From the NCBI GenBank assembly GCA_028819545.1, contig JAPPLG010000014.1, positions 97,179 through 161,178 of the forward strand: a DNA stretch of 64,000 nucleotides, written 5' to 3'. Below the pieces are notes generated by a model. That model was given only the letters and a program-made list of their open reading frames with translations, made no database searches and was not told the origin of the DNA. Origin of the DNA: Bdellovibrionales bacterium (GTDB taxonomy: Bacteria; Bdellovibrionota; Bdellovibrionia; Bdellovibrionales; UBA1609). Each line of letters begins with the position of its first letter. Position 1 is the first letter of the stretch. Made by a program: the position numbers and the translations under genes. Shown here piece after piece: positions 21,821 to 32,246 of this stretch.

Positions 21821-24022
21821 TTAGTATTTTATACTTGCACTGCTTGATCTGGATACACTGACTACATTTTTAATTTGTTCTAAACAGCGAATAATAGATC
21901 TAAGCTCCTCTATATCACGCACCTCAAAACTCACGAATACATCCGCTTTTAAATCATCTTCCCTGGCTGCAGAAGCTAGCTCTAAAATATTAATACTTCT
22001 TTCAGTAAAAATATTGGAGATATTATTGAGTGTACCTGTTTCATCGTAAACCATAATTTTAACATGAACAACTTGCTTAAATTCATCTTTAATTCTCCAG
22101 GAAACATCTACATACCTTTCAGGAGTCAAGTTTTGGAGTTTCTTACATTCACGCTGATGTACGACAATCCCTCTTTCCACACTGATATAACCTAAAATAT
22201 CTTCACCCGGTAAAGGAGCACAGCACTTGGCCAATTGAACCATCACACTGCCCATACCCTCCACTTCAATCGGAGAGTCATGTTTTTTCTTGGATTTCTT
22301 TGGAGCCTCAGGCACCTTTGGAGCAACTAAGTCTTTCCCTAATACTTTTTGAATAAAATTTTGTGTAATGACTTTTCCGTAACCTATTTGAGCATAAATA
22401 TCTTCATGGGTATTGAGCCCCATACTTACCATTGTTTTCTTGCATTCTGATTGCTTTAAAAATCTGTCCAAAGAAAAATCCACCTTTTTTAATTCCTTAT
22501 CCAACAGTTTTTGACCCACCTGAACAGCCATTTTTCTTTCTTCATCTTTGATATAACTGCGAATTCTCGAACGAGCCTTTGAAGTCATACAAATATTCAA
22601 CCATTCCCTAACCGGATGGCTTTTTTCAGATGTGTTCACCTCTATAACATCTCCATTTTGAAGTTTGTATTTTAGAGGAACAATACGTCCATTAACCTTA
22701 GCTTCTTTTAATTTATTGCCGATATCTGTATGAACAGCATAAGCAAAATCAATAGGAGTAGCTCCAGATGAAAACTCTTTAACATCACCTTTTGGAGTAA
22801 AGACATATATATCTGATTCAAATAAATCTTTCTTAACACTTTCTAAAAATACATTGGAGTGCTGGGCCTGGCGATGAAGAGCCACTAAATCCTGAAGCCA
22901 TGAAAACTTTTTTAAAGTTTGAGTTTGCACTTTTACATTTTTTAAAAATGCCTCATCTTTATATTGCCAGTGAGCGGCCACTCCTCTTTCTGCAATATAG
23001 TGCATATCATAAGTGCGAATTTGAATTTCAAGTTTTTTACCTTGAGGTCCAATCACCGTTGTATGAAGACTTTGATAGTTATTTGCTTTAGGAATCGCGA
23101 TAAAATCTTTAAACCTTCCGGGGATGGGTTTCCATAGAGAATGCACCCAGCCTAAAAGTTCATAACATTCATGCATTTTCTGCGTGCAAATACGAAAAGC
23201 AATAATATCATAAACCTCAGCGTATGATATTTTTTGATTTTGCATTTTTTTATATATGGAGTACATATTTTTCGTACGACCTTTAATTTCAAATTTAACT
23301 TTTGTTTTTTTAGCAAGCTCCTCAGTTAAAAATGCGATGACATCTTTAATGTATTTATTTCTTTCTTTTGTTTCCTCTTCAAATTGTTGAAATATAGACG
23401 AATAAACTTCCGGATATATATACTTAAAAGCCAAATCTTCCAGCTCCATTTTGATAGAATGAAGCCCCAACCGCCCGGCCAAAGGGGCATAAATATTTAA
23501 AGTTTCCTGGGATATTCTTAGCTGTCTTTCTTCAGATAAGGGGGCCAGTGTTCTCATATTGTGAAGACGATCTGCCAGCTTCACCAAAATAACTCGTACA
23601 TCCTTCCCCATAGATACGAACATTTTTCTAATATTTTCACTTTCTCTTTCATAATTGCTTTTAAACTTAATTTGAGAAAGTTTTGTGACTCCATCCACAA
23701 GAAAAGCTACAGATTTTCCAAAATCTTTTTTAATTTCATGCAAAGTAATTGAAGTGTCTTCAACCACATCATGCAAAAGAGCTGTCACAATAGAAGAAAC
23801 ATCCAGATGAAGTTCGGCTAAAATCATAGCCACTTCTAGGGGATGCTCAATAAAAGGTTCTCCGGTTTTTCTAAATTGTCCGTGATGAGCTTTATCCGAC
23901 AACCAAAAAGCTTTTTTAATTAAATTATGATCTTCTGAGGATAGGTACTCATGTGTCCTTTTGATCAAAGGATTGATTTTGGATGAATCAATAGTTTGGC
24001 TGTTGGAAACTCCCATTAACAT
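21821..24022 (-). CDS. Bifunctional (p)ppGpp synthetase/hydrolase, RelA/SpoT family
   Basis: HD domain (HGQFRKTGEPFIEHP...ALLHDVVEDT), synthetase domain, TGS, ACT domains. Confidence 0.97.
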   Translation of the reverse strand: MLMGVSNSQTIDSSKINPLIKRTHEYLSSEDHNLIKKAFWLSDKAHHGQFRKTGEPFIEHPLEVAMILAELHLDVSSIVTALLHDVVEDTSITLHEIKKDFGKSVAFLVDGVTKLSQIKFKSNYERESENIRKMFVSMGKDVRVILVKLADRLHNMRTLAPLSEERQLRISQETLNIYAPLAGRLGLHSIKMELEDLAFKYIYPEVYSSIFQQFEEETKERNKYIKDVIAFLTEELAKKTKVKFEIKGRTKNMYSIYKKMQNQKISYAEVYDIIAFRICTQKMHECYELLGWVHSLWKPIPGRFKDFIAIPKANNYQSLHTTVIGPQGKKLEIQIRTYDMHYIAERGVAAHWQYKDEAFLKNVKVQTQTLKKFSWLQDLVALHRQAQHSNVFLESVKKDLFESDIYVFTPKGDVKEFSSGATPIDFAYAVHTDIGNKLKEAKVNGRIVPLKYKLQNGDVIEVNTSEKSHPVREWLNICMTSKARSRIRSYIKDEERKMAVQVGQKLLDKELKKVDFSLDRFLKQSECKKTMVSMGLNTHEDIYAQIGYGKVITQNFIQKVLGKDLVAPKVPEAPKKSKKKHDSPIEVEGMGSVMVQLAKCCAPLPGEDILGYISVERGIVVHQRECKKLQNLTPERYVDVSWRIKDEFKQVVHVKIMVYDETGTLNNISNIFTERSINILELASAAREDDLKADVFVSFEVRDIEELRSIIRCLEQIKNVVSVSRSSSASIKY

Positions 24023-24046
24023 TCATTATAGCAAATGAAACGGCAA

Positions 24047-24325
24047 CTATCCATCTTCTTTTGCAACAGTCTTTGAAGAAGTTGCAGATGTATTGTCTCT
24101 TTTTAAAATGGACTCTAATTTTAAAGCCATATCCTCTTTGGAAAGGTTAGTGTCCACCGCTCCCGCCGCCACTTCTCGAAGGGCATTCACAACATACTTA
24201 TTATTGGCAGACACAAGAGGCTGATCTCCATTTAAAAACTGACGCACCCTTTTAGCCACTAAAATCACTAAAGTAAATCGATTGGATACTTTATCCAAGC
24301 AGTCTTCTACCGTTACCCGAGCCAT
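24047..24325 (-). CDS. rpoZ: RNA polymerase omega subunit
   Basis: [30 protein letters not shown]. Confidence 0.95.
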   Translation of the reverse strand: MARVTVEDCLDKVSNRFTLVILVAKRVRQFLNGDQPLVSANNKYVVNALREVAAGAVDTNLSKEDMALKLESILKRDNTSATSSKTVAKEDG

Positions 24326-24407
24326 AGAGTTCCCCTTTTGTAGTTAGTGAAAATAAAAACTGTATTACATATACAAAACAAGATTTGAACAGAAATAATA
24401 AAAAAAT

Positions 24408-24986
24408 TCAATCTATTTCTTGAAAAAGATACTTTTTAATCTCTTTTTGTAATTCCAATGTTGCCTGTTTTAAATCATCATTGATAATCTTAACATCCAC
24501 ACATTGTTCAAGCCGTTCTACCTCGCTTGTATAAGCCTCTAAACGCAATATTTGGTTTTCATTTGGACTTGCCTTTCTTTTGGCCATTCTATTTTTAGCC
24601 TCCTCTTTTGAAGATGGAAACACTCCCACGGTTAAACTTTGAGGATAACTTTCTTTAACAGACTGAAGACCCTGTAGATCCAAATCTTTAATGACGGCTT
24701 TTCCGTCATTCCATATTTTTTCGACCTGCTTTTTGGAGGTGCCGTAATAATATCCATAAACTTGAGCCCATTCCAGCATCTCTCCATTGCTGATCTTTCG
24801 AAAAAATTCTTCTTTAGACACAAAAAAATAATCCTTTTGATCTTTTTCAAAAGGGCGTTTTTCACGTGTTGTAAATGAAATTGTAGGAGTTAAAACCTGA
24901 ATATCCTGAATCATATTTTTCAACAAGGTGGATTTCCCGGCCCCACTGGGGCCGCACAGGATAATAAATGGATTTTTAATCATCAT
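24408..24986 (-). CDS. gmk: Guanylate kinase
   Basis: LCGPSGAGKSTLLKNM, SFTTREKRPFEKDQKDYFFVS. Confidence 0.96.
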   Translation of the reverse strand: MMIKNPFIILCGPSGAGKSTLLKNMIQDIQVLTPTISFTTREKRPFEKDQKDYFFVSKEEFFRKISNGEMLEWAQVYGYYYGTSKKQVEKIWNDGKAVIKDLDLQGLQSVKESYPQSLTVGVFPSSKEEAKNRMAKRKASPNENQILRLEAYTSEVERLEQCVDVKIINDDLKQATLELQKEIKKYLFQEID

Positions 24987-25022
24987 CTCTTAATTTACTT
25001 CTTTTTCAGAAAAAAAAGAAGC

Positions 25023-25832
25023 TTAAAAACTGGATCTTTGTGTGCGAAAACGGCCTCTTTTCTGCAAACTTCCCACTTGCTCACCACTTACTGTATAAAA
25101 AATACCTTTTATTTCCCAGTTCACAGAATAATTGGGAATACGAAGAGTCGTAAAATTACTGTCATTGGTATTGACCTCAGGAGGAGCAGGCAGGCCATCC
25201 AAATAAAATGCCAAGTTGCCCATAACATAGCTTCTGGCAAAATCACTATAAGTTGTATAACTTCCCTCATTACAGTCAGGTATGCCTCTATCTCTATCGT
25301 GTTGAGTTCTAGCACACACACCTTTCTCTCCTTCAGAAGAAGTTCCAGGATTCAATATATAGAGGAAAGGGGTTGTCTCACAATATCCACTGGCAAAAGG
25401 CTTGTCTGTCACTTGAGCGTCTGCACCACCACCTTTTACTTTAAAATTAATTTCTTCAATGACCAAATGATATGCACTTCGGTTTCTAATAACCGGAAAA
25501 ACTTTAAACCAATAATCACTGACAGAAAGAAAAATTGAATTTTTACGTTCTCCATCCTGTGATTCACCTCCTGTAGTTTCTTCTCCCTGTTGTGCACGAA
25601 ACTCATCCCATGGAGTGGTAAAAGGCTCCGGAAGCCCTCTTCTACAAATAATATCCTCCTGACCTTTGAAACGAACTATTGGAGTAGGCACACAAACAAT
25701 CTGATCTCCGGCTCTCCGTGTAGCACCACACATTTGAACATCCACCTGAGAGCTAAAATATCTGCCCTCTACACAAGATAAGAAAGGCAAAAAAATGAAT
25801 ATTAAAAATATAATATAAAGTTTTTTAAACAT
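25023..25832 (-). CDS. Lipoprotein downstream of pilQ
   Basis: Lipobox FLPFLSC; no recognised family; 9 bp downstream of pilQ. Confidence 0.6.
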   Translation of the reverse strand: MFKKLYIIFLIFIFLPFLSCVEGRYFSSQVDVQMCGATRRAGDQIVCVPTPIVRFKGQEDIICRRGLPEPFTTPWDEFRAQQGEETTGGESQDGERKNSIFLSVSDYWFKVFPVIRNRSAYHLVIEEINFKVKGGGADAQVTDKPFASGYCETTPFLYILNPGTSSEGEKGVCARTQHDRDRGIPDCNEGSYTTYSDFARSYVMGNLAFYLDGLPAPPEVNTNDSNFTTLRIPNYSVNWEIKGIFYTVSGEQVGSLQKRGRFRTQRSSF

Positions 25833-25841
25833 ATTGCTCTC

Positions 25842-28193
25842 TTAATTGTTGGAGGCCACATCTGCAGACTCTTTGCCAATATCAATAATGCGAGGAGTGA
25901 GAAACAACAACAGCTCTGTTCTAACTCTCCTGTCGACCAATTGAGAAAAGAGCCATGAAACCACGGGGATATGCTGAAGAAAAGGCACCCCCTGCAGACT
26001 TTCCACTTCTCTTGTTTCGTAAATACCTCCAATCACTGCTGTCTGACCGCTTTTGACCAAAATTCGAGTGGTGGCGCTTCTATTGCTGACAGGTTTGGCT
26101 TCACTGCCTCCTTGTCCGCGTTGAGGCGCTCCTTCCGAAGAACGATTCACACTCACCTGCATATAAATACTATCTACATTAGTAATTTCAGGAGTGACCT
26201 GGAGGCTTAACTGCAAAGGGGATCTTTGAATTTGAATTTGAGAGCCTCCCCCTCCTTCAGGAATAACAGCTGAAAATGCAATACTCTCAGAACTCTGATT
26301 CACAGATGCGGCCTGCCCATTGAGAGCCATAATGCGAGGAGAGCTTAAAACACGAGCACTCCCATTTGTTTCAGCAAAACCCAACTGAACATCCAAGTCC
26401 CCCAAACCTCTGAAAGTTCCAATCAATAAGTTACTTCCCAGGGTTCCGGCATTCGGAGAACTGGGCAAAGCACTTAGTAAAGGGCTGGGAGTAATTTCAA
26501 CACCGCCAAGAGCGCCAATAGAAGGAGTTGTTATAGACTCCCCGGGAATCAACCATGAAATACCAAAGTCTCTTGAAAAGTCCTCGCTGGCTTCAACAAT
26601 TTTAGCCGCAATCATCACTTGTTTAGGTGTGCGGTCCAAATCTCCAATAAGCTTTTTCATTCTGGAAATAGCTTTTTCCGTATCACGAATAATAAGTGCA
26701 TTGTTTTGAGAGTCCGCCTGCACATTTCCCCGAGTTGTTTTAAACACATTAATCTGGCTTAAAATGTTGCCCGCCTGAGCATAAGCAATAGGAACAATTT
26801 CCAACTTCAAAGGAGCTGAAGCCTCCTGTTGAAGTTTGATAGCGTTCAATTTGGACTGCATAGCTTCAAAATCTTGAATACCGGCAATAGTCACTACATT
26901 GCCTTCTCTCACATAAGCTAAGTCATTTTGTTTCATAATTAAAAAGAGAGCCTGATCCCATGGAACTTCTTTAAGCTGTATATTCACTTTGGCATCTTTA
27001 ATTTTATTTGAAATAATCATATTGATTCCAGAGTCTTCGACCAAAAAATACAAAATATCTTTAAGCCCCGCATCTCGTACGTCCAAGGTAATAGGCTTTC
27101 CATAAAATTTTTGGTCTTTAAGCAAAAAATCATAAATTGTAGCGGCTTGAAGAAACGGAGTCTCTCCCCCTAAAGGAACTCCCTCCTCTTCAGAAAAAGT
27201 TTCATCAGTTAACAGCTCCGGCTCTTCGTCAAAAGCGTCCATACCTTCTTGTTCGCTGTCTGCAATAGATGTATCTACAGCACTTTCTCCTACAGAAGAG
27301 ATCATAAAACCGCCGGTATCTGTTTCTGCAATAAGAGGAGCCGGGCTCTCAGGCCTCATTTGAATAATAATACGAACAACATTTTCAGATTTTTGATCAG
27401 CCTGCAATAGAGCAAACCCGGATTGAAATTCCTTCATAATATAAGGCCATCTTAAATTATCCATAAGAACTGCATTGGGAATTTCAACGATAAACTGTCT
27501 GGTTGCTTCATTGAATCGTGAACGATAAGAAGGAACCCCTCCTGTGACATCAATATGAATTTGCTCATTTTCATATCGAATATTATTAATACGAATATTA
27601 GATGATGTATCTTCCTGAGCAACTGTAGTTTCTTCTTCAATAACAGGCTCTTGAGCAATAACATCTTCCTCCACTGCATCGACACTCACAGGAGCATCCT
27701 CCACTATGGTTTCTTCTTGAGCTACTTCACCTTCAAGGGCTCCTACATCTTCAACAACCTCTACCGGCTCTTCTGCACCTAATACTTGAGCTGTCTCCAA
27801 CTCTTCTGCAGAAACAGGATCCAGACCCTCTTCTGTAATTTCAGATAAAGGTTCTTCCGCCTGTTCTGCTACAACCTCTTCCTCTAATGGATCTTCGCCA
27901 ATAGATTCAGCATACTCAGCTTCTTCATCAGCAAATTCCGCAAACTCATCTTCAATCTCTTTTAATTCATCTTCAGCCTCTTGCTCTTCTAATTCAGCAG
28001 ACTGCGTGGCAGACGGACCTTCTTCAGAAGAAAGATCTTCCATTTCCTGATCATACTCATCTTCATCCTGAGAGGCCAAAAACTCTTCTTCCTCTTCATC
28101 CTCATAGTTATAAGCACTAGTATCTTCTTGAGTTTCTACAGAAGTACATGCGTAAAGCAAAAAAGTAAAAATAAAAAATAATATTTTAATCAT
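25842..28193 (-). CDS. pilQ: Type IV pilus secretin PilQ
   Basis: AMIN domain, secretin_N and secretin domain (LLLFLTPRIID), start MIKILFFIFTFLLYACTS. Confidence 0.95.
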   Translation of the reverse strand: MIKILFFIFTFLLYACTSVETQEDTSAYNYEDEEEEEFLASQDEDEYDQEMEDLSSEEGPSATQSAELEEQEAEDELKEIEDEFAEFADEEAEYAESIGEDPLEEEVVAEQAEEPLSEITEEGLDPVSAEELETAQVLGAEEPVEVVEDVGALEGEVAQEETIVEDAPVSVDAVEEDVIAQEPVIEEETTVAQEDTSSNIRINNIRYENEQIHIDVTGGVPSYRSRFNEATRQFIVEIPNAVLMDNLRWPYIMKEFQSGFALLQADQKSENVVRIIIQMRPESPAPLIAETDTGGFMISSVGESAVDTSIADSEQEGMDAFDEEPELLTDETFSEEEGVPLGGETPFLQAATIYDFLLKDQKFYGKPITLDVRDAGLKDILYFLVEDSGINMIISNKIKDAKVNIQLKEVPWDQALFLIMKQNDLAYVREGNVVTIAGIQDFEAMQSKLNAIKLQQEASAPLKLEIVPIAYAQAGNILSQINVFKTTRGNVQADSQNNALIIRDTEKAISRMKKLIGDLDRTPKQVMIAAKIVEASEDFSRDFGISWLIPGESITTPSIGALGGVEITPSPLLSALPSSPNAGTLGSNLLIGTFRGLGDLDVQLGFAETNGSARVLSSPRIMALNGQAASVNQSSESIAFSAVIPEGGGGSQIQIQRSPLQLSLQVTPEITNVDSIYMQVSVNRSSEGAPQRGQGGSEAKPVSNRSATTRILVKSGQTAVIGGIYETREVESLQGVPFLQHIPVVSWLFSQLVDRRVRTELLLFLTPRIIDIGKESADVASNN

Positions 28194-28203
28194 GACAAAC
28201 CTC

Positions 28204-28965
28204 TTACCTTTCGTAAAATAATTCCATTCCTTTTGCAGCACTACCTGCCGCCGCTGTACTTAAAGTTTTTTCATAGGGTTCAAATCTCACTAAGCCTGTT
28301 GCCGGATCTGTAACCGGCTTCATCGCCCAAATACGATCTGTTTCAATTCTGGCAATCAAAGCACCCTCCTGCCCGAGCCGATCATTTTCAGTTAAAGTAT
28401 AAGTTTTATTTTGAACCTCGAACAAAGCTCTTGGAACCACTCCATCACGACCCCATATGATGGCCCTCAATTGAATATTATCAATACTGGCTTGTTCTAC
28501 AGGATGCAGACGGTCTTCAGGAAGTGTCGTAATATCCTTTAAAGCTCCCGGCTTGGAAAAAGGATCTTTCTTATCTTCAATAGTATATTTATAGTCCGGG
28601 GTATATGCTCTAATTTTTAATCGCAAAGCTCTGACCTCCTCAGACTCCTCTCCCGCAGGCACAGCCTCTGCCTGCTCAACTTCTTCTTGAGTATCTTTTG
28701 GTTGTTCTGCCTCTTCAGCTGTCTGCACTACTCCTTCTGTAACTTCCAGCCCTTCCACTGTGTCGAGTTTTGTTGGAGGAGCATTATCCAATAAAACTTC
28801 TGCTTCTGCTGTCCCGGGAGGAAGTTGCCCTGTTGGAGAAGGAACTTGAATATCTACAGCAGTATCTGTCGAAGACTCCGGTACATCCAACACAGGTTGA
28901 TTGTCTTCCGACAAAGAAAAACACGTAGAGAATAATAAGATTAAAAACAAATAAAAGCGACTCAT
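28204..28965 (-). CDS. pilP: Type IV pilus assembly lipoprotein PilP
   Basis: C-terminal PilP-like KDPFSKPG...LRAIIWGRDGVVPRALFEVQNKTYTLTENDRLGQEGALIARIE; position in pilMNOPQ. Confidence 0.88.
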   Translation of the reverse strand: MSRFYLFLILLFSTCFSLSEDNQPVLDVPESSTDTAVDIQVPSPTGQLPPGTAEAEVLLDNAPPTKLDTVEGLEVTEGVVQTAEEAEQPKDTQEEVEQAEAVPAGEESEEVRALRLKIRAYTPDYKYTIEDKKDPFSKPGALKDITTLPEDRLHPVEQASIDNIQLRAIIWGRDGVVPRALFEVQNKTYTLTENDRLGQEGALIARIETDRIWAMKPVTDPATGLVRFEPYEKTLSTAAAGSAAKGMELFYER

Positions 28966-28998
28966 ACTTTCTTAGGCTATTCAAACACGTATGTTTCT

Positions 28999-29619
28999 TC
29001 AAGTCTGCTCATTTTGCTTTGCATTTTCATCTTGCACGGTGGCAGGTTGAATGTAACGAAAACCAAGTACGTTGATCTGTGCTTGTATCTTTTGAATTTT
29101 AACATCTCCTGATTCATTTCTATTCCCGACTGCCACAGGCTTAATGTCTACATTTTGAACAGTAATAACTTTATCCAAGTCCGTCAGCTTTGACAAAAAA
29201 CTTAAAAACTGTGCAAACTCCCCTTCTATCACCAATTGTACATTTAAAGTTTCGTAAAGTTCCGTTTGTTTTTGCCTTGAAGAACCCTTCATAGACATAA
29301 TTTCCAAACCGCTGTCTTTTGAAAGACGCGTTAAGTCTTGAAACAGTTGTCGATTGGTTAACTGATACGGAAAATACTCATAAAACAACTCTAACTCTTG
29401 CCCCAATAATCTCACACTATTGTCAAATGCAACGGCCTTTTCTATTTCTTCTTTTTTCTTTTTAATATTTTTATCCGTTTGAATAATTTGATTTTTGACA
29501 TTTTCTGTTTCTTGAATAATATCAAGGCCTGGATCATACAAAAAAAACCAATAACCTGACGCAAGCACCCCTGATATAAAAATCATACCAATGATAGTAA
29601 GATTAGAAATAAAATTCAT
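28999..29619 (-). CDS. pilO: Type IV pilus assembly protein PilO
   Basis: TM plus coiled coil plus GxxF-type PilO core; operon position. Confidence 0.88.
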   Translation of the reverse strand: MNFISNLTIIGMIFISGVLASGYWFFLYDPGLDIIQETENVKNQIIQTDKNIKKKKEEIEKAVAFDNSVRLLGQELELFYEYFPYQLTNRQLFQDLTRLSKDSGLEIMSMKGSSRQKQTELYETLNVQLVIEGEFAQFLSFLSKLTDLDKVITVQNVDIKPVAVGNRNESGDVKIQKIQAQINVLGFRYIQPATVQDENAKQNEQT

Positions 29620-29634
29620 GACAAAAACCTAAAA

Positions 29635-30273
29635 TTAAGTGCCTGAATCATCAATGATTTTACCTGTAATTCTAAAATTTTTAATTTTAGTCTGTTGATT
29701 CGACACAACATCTTCCCAATTGATTGAATGATAGACAGTGTCTTGCCTTTGCAGTCTCCCAACAAATTGATCAATTACATCTTCTTTGCTGGCTGAACCT
29801 GCAATAGTGAGCTTATCTCCCTTTACACTCACTGTGCTGAAAAACATAAAATCATTCATATTTTCTTGCTCTGAAGCTCGGCCCATTGCATCCTGCACAC
29901 TATCTAAAACACGAATCACCATAATTCTCTCTTGAGCTATTTTTTTCAGAATTCCTAATTTATTTTGAAAATCTTCATGTTTTTTATGAGCCCCATCATA
30001 CGCAGCCAGCTGTGATGTCAGTTTTTGCAATTCTTGATTTTTAGCGTTTAACTCTCCTTCTACCTGAGCTTTTTGTTGTAACAACATATTTTTATTGTAT
30101 TTCTCATAAAAGACCAAACCCGCAGGAATGATCCCAATAACAGCAAGTTTTATACCTAAAGATATAAGAGTATGAATACCAAACTCACCTGATTCCAGAT
30201 GTTGTTTCAGCTGGCTGGATAAATCCAATTTAATTGTACTGCTATGTTGACCTGATTTTTTAAAATTAATCAT
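29635..30273 (-). CDS. pilN: Type IV pilus assembly protein PilN
   Basis: MINFKKSG N-terminal cytoplasmic segment, TM, coiled coil; operon position. Confidence 0.85.
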   Translation of the reverse strand: MINFKKSGQHSSTIKLDLSSQLKQHLESGEFGIHTLISLGIKLAVIGIIPAGLVFYEKYNKNMLLQQKAQVEGELNAKNQELQKLTSQLAAYDGAHKKHEDFQNKLGILKKIAQERIMVIRVLDSVQDAMGRASEQENMNDFMFFSTVSVKGDKLTIAGSASKEDVIDQFVGRLQRQDTVYHSINWEDVVSNQQTKIKNFRITGKIIDDSGT

Positions 30274-30329
30274 CAGAAAAACTCCACCTGAATAAGTGTA
30301 GCACACCTTTTAATCATTAAACTAGAACT

Positions 30330-31412
30330 TTATCGTCTTGAAACAATTTGACTAAGAGCCAAACCCACACAAGTTCCTGCAAAAGAATGCAAATCAGTCA
30401 ATTTTTTCTTGGAAAAACCTTTTGTTTGAATGTTGCGAAACACTTGTAAGTTCTCTATGTCTGACTGCATTCTTTGAGAAATTTCTGACTGCAAACCAGG
30501 AACATTACGCCCACCTCCTGTAACACAAACCTTTGAAATAACAGCTTTAGAAAAGTAATTAAAGAAATATTCCATACCAGTGGAAATCTCTTGCGCAACT
30601 ACTGAATTATGGTTTTGAATAATTTCCATTGCTTCATCCGGAACGCTTTCTCCTTTACACACTGTATCCAGTAAATTTTGTGCTTCATCGTAGTTAACAC
30701 CTAACCTGCGTTGAATCTCCTGCAAATAAGATTGAGTTCCTGTAAACAAATCTCTTGAAAAAACAACATGAAAATTTCGAATGACATAAAATCCGGTGGT
30801 TTGAAAACCAATATCTAAAACAAGAACATAATCAGATCTCTCAAGCTGATTATAGTTTTTTGATAAAATATACTGCAAAGACAATAAAGATGGAAAAACA
30901 ACATCTGTTTGAACAGCAATATCATGAGTGCATATATTGTATGTATTGAGATCTTTATTCTGCATTGCTATTAGAAAAACAGAATCCATATTTGGATCAT
31001 CATCTTCCATACGCGGCAAATCAATAGTCACATACTCTGTTTGTTCGATATCAAAAGGCAAATGTTGAGAGGCCTCAAAGCGAATATTTTCTTTTTTCAC
31101 ACTGATATGATCTGACTTGATGACACTCAGTTTCCTGGTCACAATAGCAGACCCACCTATTCCCAATATAACTTTACATTTACTGGTATATTGAACTTGC
31201 TTATAGAGCAGATGCTTTAACTGTGCCTGAACCAACTGGCTGTCTATCAACGTACTTTTATCCATAGCCTGAGCGGGAACGGGAGTCATTTCAAAATGTG
31301 TCAACACAGGTTTTCGGTCTACCATTTTAAATTGTGCGGCCTTAAGATACCTGGACCCCATATCAATTGTAATCAACGTTTTCTTTGGAAAAAATAAATT
31401 GGATAAAGCCAC
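30330..31412 (-). CDS. pilM: Type IV pilus assembly ATPase-like protein PilM
   Basis: Actin-like fold: TIDMGSRYLKAAQF, VLDIGFQTTGFYV, VCVTGGGRNVPGL. Confidence 0.93.
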   Translation of the reverse strand: MALSNLFFPKKTLITIDMGSRYLKAAQFKMVDRKPVLTHFEMTPVPAQAMDKSTLIDSQLVQAQLKHLLYKQVQYTSKCKVILGIGGSAIVTRKLSVIKSDHISVKKENIRFEASQHLPFDIEQTEYVTIDLPRMEDDDPNMDSVFLIAMQNKDLNTYNICTHDIAVQTDVVFPSLLSLQYILSKNYNQLERSDYVLVLDIGFQTTGFYVIRNFHVVFSRDLFTGTQSYLQEIQRRLGVNYDEAQNLLDTVCKGESVPDEAMEIIQNHNSVVAQEISTGMEYFFNYFSKAVISKVCVTGGGRNVPGLQSEISQRMQSDIENLQVFRNIQTKGFSKKKLTDLHSFAGTCVGLALSQIVSRR

Positions 31413-31445
31413 TAGACCGCCTTTTTAAGAAATAGAAATTATAAA

Positions 31446-32246
31446 TTAACTTTCAAAAATAGAAAATATAAAAAATGAACTATCCGGATAAGAAAACAAA
31501 ATAAATAAATAAGTTGCTAATGCCAGGTAAGGCCCAAAGGCTAATTCCATTCCTAAAAGTGATTTTCGCTCTTTATTATAACGTATCACTGCGTATATTA
31601 CATACAGCGTTCCTAAAATACTCACCCACAGCAATACCGGTAAAAGATTGCGAAAACCCACTAAAGCGCCAATCCAAGCCAACATCTTTATATCTCCGCC
31701 TCCCATACCTTCTTTCTTAAAAATAAAATGGTAAACAGCCCCCAGCACTAAAAGAAACCCTCCTCCATACACTACGCCCAATATTGCAGAAATGAATTCC
31801 CTTTCAGGATTAATCCAGGCGCCAAGCAAAGCCAGCCCTATCCCTCCTAAGGTGCATGTATCAGGCAAAATAGTTCGTTTGAGATCCACTGCAGAAGCTA
31901 TAACAGCAATGATGCAGAAAAGAGCTATTTCAACAACATACCAACTTTCATATAAAGCCAAACAGACAACAGCCAGGGAAAACCCCATAACAAATTCAAT
32001 CACAGGTCTTCTGACATCTATTCTTCTAAGACATTTTGAACATTTACCGCAGGCAAATAACCAAGATAAGACAGGGATAAACCCTAAAAAATAATGACAG
32101 CTTGGACATCTGTACAGCTTGAATTTTCTATGTCCTTCATAAATCAAAACCAGCCCATAAGCCCACTGACCTATAAACAGACCTAAAATAAAGATAATAA
32201 AAATAATACTATACAAAATCTTTTCGATTAAAAATTTGAATCGCAA
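31446..32246 (-). CDS. Prepilin peptidase (A24 family)
   Basis: CPSCHYFL...CGKCSKCLRRIDVRRPVIE zinc motif; DLKRTILPD; GGGDIKMLAWIGALVG. Confidence 0.93.
   Translation of the reverse strand: MRFKFLIEKILYSIIFIIFILGLFIGQWAYGLVLIYEGHRKFKLYRCPSCHYFLGFIPVLSWLFACGKCSKCLRRIDVRRPVIEFVMGFSLAVVCLALYESWYVVEIALFCIIAVIASAVDLKRTILPDTCTLGGIGLALLGAWINPEREFISAILGVVYGGGFLLVLGAVYHFIFKKEGMGGGDIKMLAWIGALVGFRNLLPVLLWVSILGTLYVIYAVIRYNKERKSLLGMELAFGPYLALATYLFILFSYPDSSFFIFSIFES

Noticed and set aside
25038-25538. 166-aa + strand ORF antisense to the lipoprotein gene
   Set aside because: Lies opposite a convincing lipoprotein CDS; composition looks like antisense translation and no motif is visible.
31792-32094. 100-aa + strand ORF
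   Set aside because: Antisense to the prepilin peptidase gene; no start context or motifs.
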